Assembly (NCBI GenBank): GCA_003427395.1
Contig: BFEA01000311.1
Location: 1,140,603 to 1,184,080 of the forward strand
Source: Chara braunii
Taxonomy: Eukaryota; Streptophyta; Charophyceae; Charales; Characeae
Direction of reading: 5' to 3'
DNA: 43,478 nt
Position numbers and translations under genes: made by a program. Positions 19,781 through 30,510 of the stretch are shown piece by piece. Position 1 is the first letter of the stretch; each line of letters starts with the position of its first letter. The notes under the pieces are model-generated. The model did not search any database. It saw nothing but the letters and a program-made list of their open reading frames with translations, and was not told where the DNA came from.

Positions 19781-20287
19781 ATGCCGCGTGAATCAGGAAC
19801 TGGACGGGGTAGAGGTGGATGGCAGGGGAAGGCCACAAAAAAACTTATTGATTTGACAATGGAAAGAGAAGAGCAGGAGGAAGAAGAGGAGGAGGAAGGG
19901 AGATGGGAAGGGGTGAGATTGCACCGACGTCAAGAGGACTTGCGCGAGCGTATACCATCTTTTGGGAGAATGACTTATTACTCTTAAAAATACGAACAAC
20001 ATTACGGCGCTTCGCCCCCACGTTTTGAACCACCTCCTCGTATTTATCCAATGACATACACTTCCCCCTTTTCTTTCATGACACGCCGTTTTCAACAATT
20101 GACTGTCCTTTCTCAACCGCCTCGACCATCTCTTCCTCCGTCGATGCCTCATGTGTCTGACCCTCCCGTAGTGTCTCCGGCTGCGCCAACAAATCATAGA
20201 TTATGTATCACCCTGACACTGTTCTTCCTATGTCAGATTGAATTGTGCGAGCTGATTTCATACCTGTTGTACAAAGAGATTATTTAA
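19781..20287 (+). pseudogene. Gag-like ORF with RG-rich start, broken by one stop
   Basis: One frame runs from ATG at 19781 to TAA at 20285-20287, with a single in-frame TAA at 19985-19987. The N-terminus is Arg/Gly-rich (GTGRGRGGWQGK), followed by an acidic run of Glu (EREEQEEEEEEE). After the stop the frame continues as a Pro/Phe/Tyr-rich segment (PPRFEPPPRIYPMTY, then QPPRPSLPPSMP). RG-rich starts followed by low-complexity Pro-rich segments are common in retroelement gag proteins, but no capsid motif or zinc knuckle is visible. It could be the first ORF of an unidentified element. Neighbouring DNA downstream is non-coding and full of hairpins. Confidence 0.4.
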
Positions 20288-20591
20288 AAATATTGTCACT
20301 TGTCTAGGTCGTCAGGTAAAAACACCCTCAAGGGGGAGTATATCACGATGTTTTCAATATCACTCCCCTTGTCAATAACGATATTCATAATGAAGGGGAT
20401 ATTCGTCTGGGAAGAGAAAGGGGAGTCGAGGAAAAATATTGGCACCTCCTTAGGGATAACCGATCTAGATAGGTATGAGACAATCCCTGTGGCTTATATC
20501 CCGGGTAGACACAATTTTTCCTTTGTTCATAAGTAAAGTATCAGTCGATCAACTATAGCAAAAAAGAAAAAAATAATTATGATAGAATACT
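20288..20591. other. Spacer, no recognisable gene
   Basis: One ORF of 78 codons (20300-20536), no motif. Confidence 0.4.
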
Positions 20592-20748
20592 AATGAGTCA
20601 AAAATATGTCCGGGAATACAAGGAGGTCGGAACATGAATAGTGTCAGTAAGGACACTCATTTGCTATGATTTTTTAATAAAAGTTCAGTTTTAAGAAAGA
20701 GTCAATGTGGGTCGAGTTCGTCCTTTGGATTATTTCAGAGATTGACTC
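20592..20748. repeat. Two nested hairpins
   Basis: AATGAGT (20592) pairs with ACTCATT (20655). Inside it are ATGT.CCG with CGGaACAT, and GTGTC-AGTAAG-GACAC (20641-20656). Next to it GAGTCAAT (20699-20706) pairs perfectly with ATTGACTC (20741-20748). Confidence 0.7.
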
Positions 20749-20949
20749 CGTCCATAAGGGGCAACCATAGGTTCTTGATCCTAAATGCAGTCAGTAAGAC
20801 AGTAAGGAGTTTGATGTTAAATCATCCTGTTTATGTTTAACTTGGTGGCAAGATTCAGATATGAGGTTACGTGCTAGAAATTATCTAGTCCAAGATCATC
20901 TACATGAACATATCCAATTGAATCTAAGCGCTTAAATTTCTTTCTTTTA

Positions 20950-21110
20950 AGGTCATTCATTTGAGTTTATCTATGTAAATTTATCCATTCGCGTGAGTTT
21001 ATTCGAGTCAAGCTTATTTAATACTATTCATATGAGACTTTCTACCTGACACATTTTTATTTATGATTACTCGTCTGAGTTACCCATCTGAGTTTATTTA
21101 TTTAAGATTG
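20950..21110 (+). repeat. Degenerate short repeat, about 14-bp unit
   Basis: Variants of TTYATYCATYTGAG recur about eight times (for example TTTATCCATTCGCGTGAG, TTACCCATCTGAG, TTTATTTATTTAAG). Spacing is irregular. Confidence 0.55.
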
Positions 21111-21227
21111 TATGCCTTAATCCGTCATTATAAGTTAATCAAATATGAATATCCGTTTATGTCTATTCACTTGAACCTGTATGGTTGGATTGTTCTCTTT
21201 GTAAAGAGCAGAAGTGTTACGCAGAGT

Positions 21228-21302
21228 CCACGTTCGACGTGGGGTCGAAGTTGAATTGAATGACCGACTTCTTGAGAGAAGAGATTATCTCAAGAGGTGG
21301 TC
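21228..21302. repeat. Two perfect-arm hairpins
   Basis: CCACGT-TCG-ACGTGG lies at 21228-21242. TCTTGAG (21270) pairs with CTCAAGA (21289), extended by GACC (21262) with GGTC (21299). Confidence 0.75.
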
Positions 21303-21421
21303 AGTGTATAGACTCTACCCTTGGGGGAGTTGCAATCCTAAGTTATCCTTTCCCCGGAAGATGGCTTGAACGAGCTATAAATTCGTCTTCTAAAGTAGTA
21401 GTGAGACTCACGCCTGAAATA

Positions 21422-21497
21422 TGTTCCTAGTCAATAGTGAAATTTTAGCACCTAACCGTTTGAGGAATTGTGACTACATCACTATTGAGAAGGAACA
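21422..21497. repeat. Long hairpin, 17 bp
   Basis: TGTTCCT + TCAATAGTGA (21422-21440) pair with TCACTATTGA + AGGAACA (21479-21497), separated by a 2/2 internal loop. The loop is 38 nt. Confidence 0.85.
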
Positions 21498-22160
21498 AAA
21501 TATTTAGGTTTTTTTAAACTATGGTCTAAGACAGAGGTAGTTACTACCTGCCGTAAGGAAGTAGGGGGTGATTACTCGACTGTCTTCGTGTCAAGTGGGT
21601 TCATCAGCGCGAGATAAAATGTGTCATCTTGGAATATGTATGGTGGGGTTGTCTACTAATTCACAAGTGTCTGCAATGAACGAATATTGAAATCGGAGGG
21701 TGAAGTCGTGAGGCCTGATCCTTGAGCATGGCTCGGGAATCTAAGATGTTAACCATTTTAAAAAATAACATTGCCCCTTGACACAATATACTTATATCAA
21801 AACCCGGGGTGTGGAATGTAATACTCTCATTATTTTTGTGTCTAAAACCGTTTATTGTTGAAAAATTTATTGATCACAACATGACTATTGTTTATCGTAA
21901 TAGTTACCATAAGTTTCTCGTCATCACTATGCACGCATTTATCAATTAAACTTATCTCTTTGGTTGTTAGTACTATTTACTTACTCAACTATTATAATTA
22001 TTGATTATTGTTCTCACTAGTATGACATTATATCCCTATTATAAGTGACAATCATTATGAGAATTTATGATATTCAATATTCAAAAATTGCAAATGCATT
22101 ATTATCGCAGTATATTATCACATGCTTTTTAATGGTCTTAAACATTGGAAATGAGCACTG
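21498..22160. other. AT-rich spacer
   Basis: Another hairpin with GACAG/CTGTC ends lies near 21533-21585. From 21750 the sequence is AT-rich without ORFs or motifs. Confidence 0.45.
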
Positions 22161-22980
22161 TTAGTGAGGTATGATTTAAAGACTACCTTTCAGAAAGAAT
22201 ACTGTAAAAATGAAGGGTTCTGGATATTGATGGGACATGGTTCTTGGACGTTTGTTTGTGTGAGCAAAACCTAGGGGTAGATGAAGAAGGTCATAATACC
22301 GTATGTTAGGGAATACCTCAATTTAGCATTGTTTTTTGAAACAGAGGGCAGACTGGAGGTATCATTGTTTGCCAAGACTAGTCAATGAGGATGAATATAT
22401 CGGTTCCTAGCGAGGCACGTCGTTGAATGAGGATATTATTTGGATTGAATCTTGCTTCAACGATGATGGAGACAATGTAATTGTGAAAGTGACTTTGTAC
22501 ACTTCATCATTTTTTTAATAACTTTTGGTACCGAGCTAACACTGGGACGTGGGAACCTGCTCGCAAGGCCATTAAAGCTAGTTGAAGTGACTGCCGCGAA
22601 GTGGGCAAAAAAAAAGTGTCATAGACGAGATAAGTCAGTGACCATTGTTATAGAAGTCAGTGATGCTGATAAGTTCGTATTCCCCTCCTCACCGTTGCGA
22701 GTTATCCTACCCAAGTTTCTTGTGAAAGAGTATTTCAAAGGACAAGAGAAAGTAAAGGCAGCAGCGGATGCCGCTTTAGTAGTACAAGAATGAGGACATA
22801 AGCGTTATACGAGCGAGGTAGTATACCGTCTGTACGAGGAAACGAGATTCATGTTCCTCAACCGATAACTTCGAAGTACGACTTACATTGTTAGCACATA
22901 CACTTATTTTCACGATCCACGCGAAGGGTTTGAATACTGGGATGAGCTTCGAATGAAGGTAAGCGGGCAATGAATGTTAT
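22161..22980 (+). pseudogene. Unrecognised decayed protein-coding region
   Basis: One frame (positions congruent to 22587-22793) stays protein-like for about 270 codons although cut by some ten stops, nearly all TGA or TAG. It includes an intact stretch of 68 codons, 22587-22793, rich in Lys and Val (TAAKWAKKKCHRRDK, VTIVIEVSDADKFVFP, KEYFKGQEKVKAAADAA). Neighbouring blocks such as EGFWILMGHGSW, VREYLNLALFFETEG and YFHDPREGFEYWDELRMK read in the same frame. TGG is also used, so the TGA codons look like decayed Trp codons rather than recoding. I do not recognise the family. A gene with unseen introns is an alternative; a GTAAGC donor-like site lies at about 22959. Confidence 0.4.
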
Positions 22981-23250
22981 TACTTTCTTCGATCCATGCT
23001 AGCAATTTATGGTCTTAAGTTTTTTTTTGTTTTTTTTTTACATATTTGATTGGATGATTCGTATGTGTTTATGCTGCCTTTTAACTGCTTTGTCAGATGG
23101 TTGTCTAAAAGATTATGTGTTCGTACAGCGGCATATTGATTGCCCTTAAATTTGTTAAAATAAGAAAGAGATGCTTATTAAAAACTATATTTGGCTTACG
23201 GCCTCATGCTTCGTCGCTTGGTGTACTTGTACAAATCAGCAGTGGTGACC
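22981..23250. other. AT-rich spacer
   Basis: Contains T-runs near 23020-23040. No ORF. Confidence 0.4.
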
Positions 23251-23721
23251 ATGGCTAAAGATGACAGTTTGACTCCCGCTAAAATACTGACGCGCGAGTC
23301 TGTAGATGAATCAATACCCCCAGACCTTAGAGCTCTGTTGTTTCAATGAAAGGACCTTCCAAACTTTCAACGCGATTACCACAACTTTAACATTTCAAAG
23401 AAGTGAGATGAAAGGACGATGTTGACCATGCTGCCTTTGTTCATGTATGAGGAGTTGAGCAAGGAAGTATATGGTTCCATGTTGAGATCGCGAACGTGGA
23501 GTGAACTCGAGGGTTTGTTGAGCTTGAGGTTTTCCGAAAACGAAGTCTTCAACCGTCATTGTGAAGACCCTCAGCGAATAGTCAGTGGTACGCCAACGCA
23601 AGGGGAACTAGACAACATACAGAAACAGGTGAGGGAGTTGAAAGAGAGAATGGCGCAATTAGAAAAAGGACAAGAAAACCACGAGAAAGGTCCTGAAGGG
23701 ATGGTAAGAAGAGCTAGCTAG
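23251..23721 (+). pseudogene. Gag-like or coiled-coil ORF with two stops
   Basis: The frame starts at ATG 23251 (MAKDDSLTPAKIL) and runs to TAG at 23719-23721. In-frame TGA codons lie after LLFQ and after NISKK, both likely former Trp codons. The middle (MLPLFMYEELSKEVYGSM, TWSELEGLLSLRF) resembles the helical region of retroelement gag proteins. The C-terminal part is a heptad-like coiled coil (LDNIQKQVRELKERMAQLEK). A basic/acidic charged region continues in other frames to about 23930. No zinc knuckle or protease follows. Gag identity is an inference from shape and context only. Confidence 0.4.
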
Positions 23722-24778
23722 TGGAAGCGGAGAGAAAACGAATGATGATAATTGAGTCTCTCTTTGATCTGCAAAGGTTGAGAAAAAGCGGTGTGACGAC
23801 CAAAAAAGGAAAAGAGGTAGAGAAGTGATTGATATAGAAGAAGGACCTAGACCTCCTAAGTTGAGCAAGGTTGAACGGAAGGGAAGAAACCAAACTCAAA
23901 TGGTCCTAGGCCGTGGACGAGATCAAGATTGATGAAGCCAATGACCTAATATGCATCAATATTAAAACATGTGTTTATGACAGATTTAGGAACCACATTG
24001 ACCCAAACATACCAGGAGGGACGAGACAGGAAGCCTTGCGACTAAAGTGCGAACGGTGGACAGAGGCAACGACCTATATCGGTGACAGAAAATTATAAAA
24101 TCATTAGGTAATAGGATCGGAAAGAGGACGCAACTCCCAAGGATAGAAAATTTTCCTTCAGTAGAGGAAACTGCGAGAGGGATATTGAATAACAAGGAAT
24201 GAAAGGTATGTAGAAAGGTAAGCAAGCAAAGCGAGGAAATTTTGTCCGTTGAAAAATGATGAATGACAAGTGGGAGAGACAATGGAATGTGATGAAGAAG
24301 AAGGTGGGATAATTTAAACAAAGTTTTCAAAAATTAGTAAAAGAAATGATGGAGTCCACCAAGATAATTGAGTGGAAAGAGGAGCAAGGATTTGAAATTA
24401 TGGGTATTGCCGAAACACGCATGGTGTAAGGATAGGAGAAGAGTGAGAGTTCAAAAAGGAAAACATCAAGTGATGGTGGAGGGCATGTAGGAATGAGTGG
24501 AAAGAACGCTGAGCCTATTACCACGTAATGCCTCTAAAGTTATTGAGTCACTGACTTCAAAAATGGTTAGACAAATTCTTCAAAGTTTGTATGAACGAAA
24601 GAGGAGTACGAAAATGTCTTACTCAGCGACAACAACTCATTCTTTTGAGAAGACGAAGAGTTTGACAAAGACATCTTCACATGACCAAGATAATAAAGGA
24701 GGAAAGGAAAAAGTTGGGTTGACGCTATATGAAAGGGGTACGATTGAAAGAAAATTATCCTTGGTAAAAAAAAGATGA
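23722..24778 (+). pseudogene. Charged decayed ORFs, unrecognised
   Basis: Lys/Glu-rich frames broken by many stops continue from the gag-like ORF. The longest open piece is 24497-24778 (94 codons, Lys/Ser/Thr-rich). It may be the rest of the same decayed protein. No motif recognised. Confidence 0.3.
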
Positions 24779-26789
24779 GGTCGAGGGTTTAACTAAGACA
24801 GATAGAAACAAGAGGCTTATCGACATGAAGGGAAACGTCGATAAGCGGACAAAAAAAAAGTTTAGATTCCAGTTGTTAAAGTAGTTGGGGTTTAACATGA
24901 AGAATTAGGAAAGAATTGCGTTTAACTGGTTGATGAACGACACTTTGATTTCTTTTTTTTTAATTCTATAACAGGGCTCCTACATTTTCCTTTTTAAGAT
25001 GAGACATTGTACTGTAGTAGTCTAGTGTGAGGTAAGATTTATGGCGTGTTAGTTATTTATTTCCCCTTAGATGCAATGTTGTACTTTAGTAAATAGGATA
25101 TTTGAGGCATTATAGAGTGTGTACTTTATTATTCTTACTCGTTAGCTTTATGAGATTTTACTGTCTTGTTTATATTTTTAAGACTTGACGAGTGTATTTT
25201 AGGAATTGAGGTTAGATGTAACTCAAGTTTCAAACTTCATTTTTGAAAGGACAGGTTGTTTAAATCTCATATTTTATATTCAACCAAGTTTTATTTCTCT
25301 TGAGTCATATTTGATATCTATTTATGGGCTATGCCGACAATGAGCACTATCACTTTCACATTTAAGTTGGTCCAGTTTCTAGTTTTAATTGATGAAGTGT
25401 GTATCTTGGATGCGTGTTCAAACTGGGCTATCAAGTCTTGAACTAGGATGCTTAGAAAAATGACTAAGAGTTCAAGAAAGATAGAGTTGAAATGTGATAT
25501 GTACAGTCTGAAAGTGCTTTGCTTTGTTGATCAATTTTTTTCATGCTTGATCTCATGTGGTTATTTTTGAAAAAATACCATAAAAACTATTAAGAAGGGA
25601 TTATGAAAATGTCAAAATTTTTCTTTCTTTTGTGAGTCAGGGAAATGTATGTTATGAACAAAATGAATGTTTTTTTTCTGCCTTCTTAGAAGACAAGGAG
25701 TTGAACAAATACCTTTTTATATTTTTCTAATGAATATTCTAGTTGGTTATTTTGTTCGTAAAAGATCGCGGAGACGTGTGTCTGTCCAGCATGTGATCGA
25801 GGTTTGGGAGACACGACCCCTAAATGACACTCTGATGATGTCATTTGATCAGTGACAATATGACAATCATATTAAATCATTCTTATTGGTGATTTTTTTT
25901 TCATATATACATTCAATGGGGTTCGTTCATCCACTAAGTGGCAACCTGACGAAGGGAGAAAACTTTTTGTCAAATTACTTTGGTATATATGTTAAAATAA
26001 ACATCATTCATTCACTCTATGAGGTCAATTTGAGCAACTTAAAATAACCAATTATGTGGTGAAAAATAGGCATCGTTGGGACGTAACTCCCAGTGTGGGC
26101 TGCTGACCAAGTACAACGAAGCAGCGGGCCTTCCGATTACGGCTTGGAACTGAAACCTGAAGGGAGACTTTCTTGATGGAGGAATTAGTTCAGGTAGATA
26201 TCGGATGGATAAAGAGTCAGGTTTAAAAAAATTGATAGGAGGACTTTATCTGATCTTGCGTAACCAATACCATGACACCGTTAGAATAATAACACGGTGG
26301 GTCACAATTCCTGCTTGATCAACCGACTTTGGTGGGTTGAGGCCGAGGTCGTCGATCCCCTCGCATTAAACTTCAGGTGGGACGATAAAATTTAATTTAA
26401 GTTAAAGTCCGCATCTGAAGAGTGAAACTCAATTATAATTCCTAACACATCGGACACCCAACGAGATCCTGACAAATAAAATCTAAAGTTTGGGGGAGGG
26501 CTATCATTGTCTTCCTTGGTGACCTCCATAACTGTAGTACGGATCTAGTATTCCCACTCAGGTTTATTTCGAATAATTTTTCTTGGGTATTATCATTTTT
26601 GGATGTGTGGGACACCCAGGTCAAAATCATAGCCGTATGGACCTGCCAGGGGGGACATTGAGGGTCTTTAAACCGCAACTTAATCTATAAAATCAGATTT
26701 TGACAACTTCTCGTGTCAGAACGTCTTTGTTTGCTTCTAGATTCCCCAACGACAGACACATCACTTAATGCGGTCTGGGAACACTGTCG
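24779..26789. other. AT-rich spacer with scattered hairpins, no gene
   Basis: ORFs are short and motif-free (for example 25667-25855 plus, 26442-26678 minus). A GGCTGCT/AGCAGC hairpin lies near 26098-26128. I see nothing else I can support. Confidence 0.45.
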
Positions 26790-26999
26790 GAGCAAATACC
26801 TTTACAAGGGTATTCGCTCATGTTTTTGCAGTCGACGTCAATTGCCATGACGAAGTCGGTCTGAACTTAAAACGGTCGACAATTGAGGTCGAGGCAAACA
26901 GGTAAGAAACTTTTATTAAGTATGAGCGCGTGTTATTATGACGTACGCTCTGATGGTTAGAATCGGTAGTAATACCCTTCGACCGAAAAGGTCGAGGGG
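26790..26999. repeat. Three long hairpins in a row
   Basis: GAGC + AATACC (26790-26800) pairs with GGTATT + GCTC (26809-26819). TCGAC + TCAATTG (26832-26844) pairs with CAATTGA + GTCGA (26880-26892). CCCTTCGACC (26975-26984) pairs with GGTCGAGGGG (26990-26999) over a GAAAA loop. Confidence 0.8.
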
Positions 27000-27202
27000 T
27001 CGATTGGATTGGTGTTATGTTAGGTAAGTCTACAACTCACACTGAGAGTCAATCGTCAGTACATTAGTCAAGACAAATTAATATACACACCTGCTAAATG
27101 GCCAGAGCAATTATTAGTGTGTGATCATCAGGTTGAGGTAGTGCCCAGATTGTTAGCACTTCCTCGAACGGTACCTTTGTCCTTACTCGTATGCAGTAAG
27201 CA

Positions 27203-27276
27203 AGGTTGAGGCTCTAGATCAACCTCTCATATGTGGAGAGGAAGTTGCCTCTTGCGCGGTGACTTCCTAACCACAT
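27203..27276. repeat. Two long hairpins
   Basis: AGGTTGA/TCAACCT lies at 27203/27219. ATGTGG + GGAAGT (27231-27245) pairs with ACTTCC + CCACAT (27262-27276). Confidence 0.8.
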
Positions 27277-28360
27277 GGTCACCCAAGCAATCGATGTCTC
27301 TATCCCTTTCGAAGGAAAACATCATTGTGAAACTCTAATATCGCTCGTACAGACCTTAGACTCGGGCTACTTGAACTGGTACCCACATACCTAACGGTAC
27401 TGGGCGTCTAAAAATGTCAATTGTTGTCTTCGTTTGCTCGGCCTCGAGTACCCGACACATCTACCCCTATTTGGTGTGGTACCAGCCTGCCTGCTACTCG
27501 AATTATTTACGTTGCTCTTAAGTGTCGCAAACCTCTTTCCCCGCCACTTGAGTGTTTTCCTCGCTGCGACGCTCATTGTCATAGCCACAGGTAAGTATCG
27601 GCCCTTCGGGCCTCCTGATCAATAATTTCCCTTGCGGGTCACATACACACTCGGGCCGACGAACACTCAGACAGACATGCAGACCGGCAAGTGTGCACAC
27701 ACACTAACTTAGAGACAGGCTAGGACCATTGGTTAGGATAGATCATGGTACTATATTTGTAACTGGGTTGCTCCACTTCTACCTAAAGTAACAACTAACT
27801 CAATAGGTTTAGGGGCAGATTGATAAGCAGGAGACATAGGGATAAAATTTGCCCCGACGAGAGCTAGCTCCTTTTCTGTTATAAGGGACTTGCGCTTTAA
27901 CGTCGACTTCAGGTGACGGGGGCCTGCACCCGTGACCTTGAATTCAGAGTTAATAAGAATTAGTAGTAAAGCTCGCCCGGTTGAAAATGAGGGCATTACA
28001 CCTGGCAGGTAATGGTAGTTGGTGGTCAGATTCTTTCCTTTAATTTATTTTTAATTTTCTGTTATTAGTTAGATTCATTTCTTTTTTTTATTATCTTCCT
28101 CTTTGATCCCGGGGCAACTCTCCATTGATTCACTTTTAGTGAATCCACCTTTGATAAAAAGCCAGATTCGTTTCCACGAAATTTGCTCTACGTCGAGCAC
28201 GAGGTTCGAAGCTTTGGTCCACGTGCTCGGGCTGAGCACTCGTCGAAGCAAACAGCGCGTGTGTAGCAGCGCATCGACGAAGAGCGCATCATAAAAGCGA
28301 GAGGGGGATACCGGGAAAAGCAAAAGAGAGAGGCACGCAGAGGTAGAAGTGGAACGCGCG
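27277..28360. other. Spacer, no recognisable gene
   Basis: ORFs of 60-81 codons are motif-free. A CGAGCAC/GTGCTCG hairpin lies at 28194/28223. Confidence 0.4.
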
Positions 28361-28440
28361 GGAAGAAGAAGAAGAAGAAGAAGAAGAAGAAGAAGAAGAA
28401 GAAGAAGAAGAAGAAGAACAACAACAACAACAACAAGAAG
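28361..28440. repeat. GAA and CAA trinucleotide microsatellite
   Basis: GAA units to 28417, then AAC/CAA units. The poly-Ser, poly-Leu and poly-Phe minus-strand ORFs here are artefacts. Confidence 0.9.
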
Positions 28441-28870
28441 GAGGGGGAGGAGGAGGAGAAAAGGGAGGGTGGAGAGGACCACTTACCTCGACCTTGCAAG
28501 TCGATAATGGTGATGTTTCGGGCGTGGGTTTTGGGACCATGTACTTGAGTTACGAGGAACTCTCTGCACACACTTTAGGTGGTTTCCAGTTTGTGAGGGA
28601 GGAGGCTTGGAGGGGTTGTAATGCGTTCGTCGATGACGTCGCAAGGTTGAGTAGTCATCCGCCCTACTTGTTAGAGTAGACGCTTGCTCATATCATGTCC
28701 CTATGTTGTCATCTCGGTATGCTGCTCAATGTATCGGATCGTTTTGCGTCGCGGATAGGAGGCGTCACGACTTAGTAAGAAGCACCAAGCAGACAACGAC
28801 GACTATGACAACGACGAGGGAGTGGGAGAGAGAAAACAGGTAAGTCCTTAAACTCGCGACTGACCCTCAC
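28441..28870. other. Spacer with short ORF
   Basis: A 61-codon plus-strand ORF (28494-28679) has no motif. A sequence like a splice donor, CAG|GTAAGT, occurs at 28838-28846 after a run rich in GAC codons. An exon end is possible but unsupported. Confidence 0.3.
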
Positions 28871-28927
28871 GCTCCTTCTATTGATAGGATGAGAAAAACC
28901 GAATAAGTCTACGACTAGAACATGAAA

Positions 28928-28984
<57 letters not shown>

Positions 28985-29282
28985 TGAGTGAGTGAGTGGG
29001 TGTGGGTGCGTGTGTGTTTGCGCACATGTGTGTGTGAATGGGTGTGAATTGTGTGGCCGATTACATGTTACTTCCGTCGAGAGGATGAGCAAAAATCAGA
29101 TGAATCTTCCGTTAGAACCGGAAGTATACACTGCTAGACTCTTTTGTTCGTACTTGTGTGTGTGTGTGACGAATCACACAGCGACACACGCTACTTCAAT
29201 CGATAGGGTGAATAAAATGAAATGAATCGGATGCTTGAAAGTGGAAGTATACACTACCTTTTTGTGCGACGTGTGTGTGTGA

Positions 29283-29334
<52 letters not shown>
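28871..29334 (+). repeat. Three tandem units, each ending in a TG microsatellite
   Basis: Each unit has CGAKAGGRTGARYAAAA, then a segment with GAAGTATACACT (or ATGAAAGTATGT), then TG units. TG runs lie at 28931-28990, 29157-29169 and 29287-29334. Unit starts are near 28880, 29072 and 29195. Confidence 0.7.
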
Positions 29335-29335
<1 letters not shown>

Positions 29336-29339
29336 TCCC

Positions 29340-30510
29340 CATCCTGTCTTTTCAACGTCCTTTTAACCCACGAGAAGCCTTCCACAAATCCCTTAGTGGT
29401 CAGGTCCTTCTTATTGAATATTTATTTCCCTCTCTCATTGTTCCTGGTAACCCCTGCTTGCTCGCACTCTTTTCCTCCTTCCACATTTGCCAATTGCCTG
29501 ACCATCTCCCAATATATAATCTAGTGTAGTCTATGTCCAGGGCCTTGTGGAAGTCCATCAACGCGTTCACTTGGGTGGAGAAAGAAGCTCCCCAGTCGTA
29601 TTCGTCAAAGCACCATCTTGCGTACTGGGTCCCTTCTTAAGCCCAAAAGGACCTGCATGTTATGCTAGCTCCCTCCAATTCCACCTACTTCGCTTTTTCC
29701 TCCAGCCTTTGCTCTTGCACTCTTCCCTCTTACCTTTGTCCAAGTTTTCCACTTAACTCGTCCAATACTATACTTTCAATTGGGGTCTTATCCTTCTCCT
29801 CTTACGCCAACTCCTACTAGGTTGCCAGAGCCTTTTTTTAAGTTTCTTCTCTTCTCTGCCTGCCGACTTTCCTTCCATTGCTTAAGGAACTTAGTCGCAG
29901 CTAACACCTTTGTCTCATCTCCCATCAAGTCTGTTTTTTTTTCTTTTTTTTCTTTCAATCTGCATTTCTCTAATGGGCTTAGGCCCCTTCGCTTTCCCCT
30001 TCTCTAAAATGTTTTTTTATAGGCATTGGTATGACTATCAACCCGTTCTTTACTCCTTGGTCAGACTGCCCTCTCTCTCTTTGGGGCTTTGGTAAGGGTG
30101 GTGCCCTCTTGATCCTTTGTGGCATCGGGATGCATGGGCTTCCTTAAAGTTTGTCCCTCACTGTAGATTTTGTCCTCGTCTCCCCTCTCTGGATTCTCTT
30201 GCCAATGCTTCCTATCCTCCAACTTCTTCCTCCTCAGTCTCGTGTGCCCCTAAAGTGAGTACTGGTCCTTTAGTCATCTCACTTAGTGGGGCCAGTCGCC
30301 AGCCGCATACCTGTGGTAGCCACTCGCCCATGAGTAAACCATCGCTCCCCCCCATGTCGAAAACCCGACTTTCCTGGCCATATGGAGCGGGTTTTCCATG
30401 GGGGTGGCAAACAGTAGACGTCGGTGGGTCTATACCGATGGTAGCCACTCGCCCATGAGTACTGTTGTTGAGTTCAACTCTGGCAGAGGCTGTCGTATTC
30501 GTCACATTCA
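29340..30510 (-). pseudogene. Decayed LINE-like coding remnant
   Basis: The minus strand reads as protein over several hundred bases although stops interrupt it. Coherent blocks are KTPIESIVLDELSGKLGQR, RLEEKAKWVELEGASITCR (about 29700), TQYARWCFDEYDWG and NALMDFHKALDIDYTRLY (about 29550), then RWSGNWQMWKEEKSASKQG (about 29480). Upstream on the same strand comes MGDETKVLAATKFLKQWKE (about 29910). RLEEKAKW...EG resembles the linker before RT in plant L1-like LINEs (an alkaline, Trp-Glu-Gly box), which fits the LINE pieces nearby. No catalytic motif is visible. A TG microsatellite cuts it at 29334. The assignment to a LINE is inference. Confidence 0.45.
30314..30461. repeat. Perfect 23-bp direct repeats flanking a strong hairpin
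   Basis: The 23-bp repeat begins TGGTAGCCACTCGCCCATGA and lies at 30314-30336 and 30439-30461. Between them CCCCCAT + GAAAACCCG pairs with CGGGTTTTC + ATGGGGG (about 30348-30402). Confidence 0.85.

Noticed and set aside
22161-23721. Alternative genetic code with UGA as Trp
   Set aside because: TGG is used in the same frames, and TAG and TAA also occur in place of expected codons in the LINE and other remnants. Transition decay explains all of them.
27030-27060. Stray array B unit (CTCACACTGAG)
   Set aside because: Only the loop fits; no clear outer stem was found.
28838-28846. Splice donor of a host gene
   Set aside because: One CAG|GTAAGT without a supporting exon, acceptor or protein similarity.
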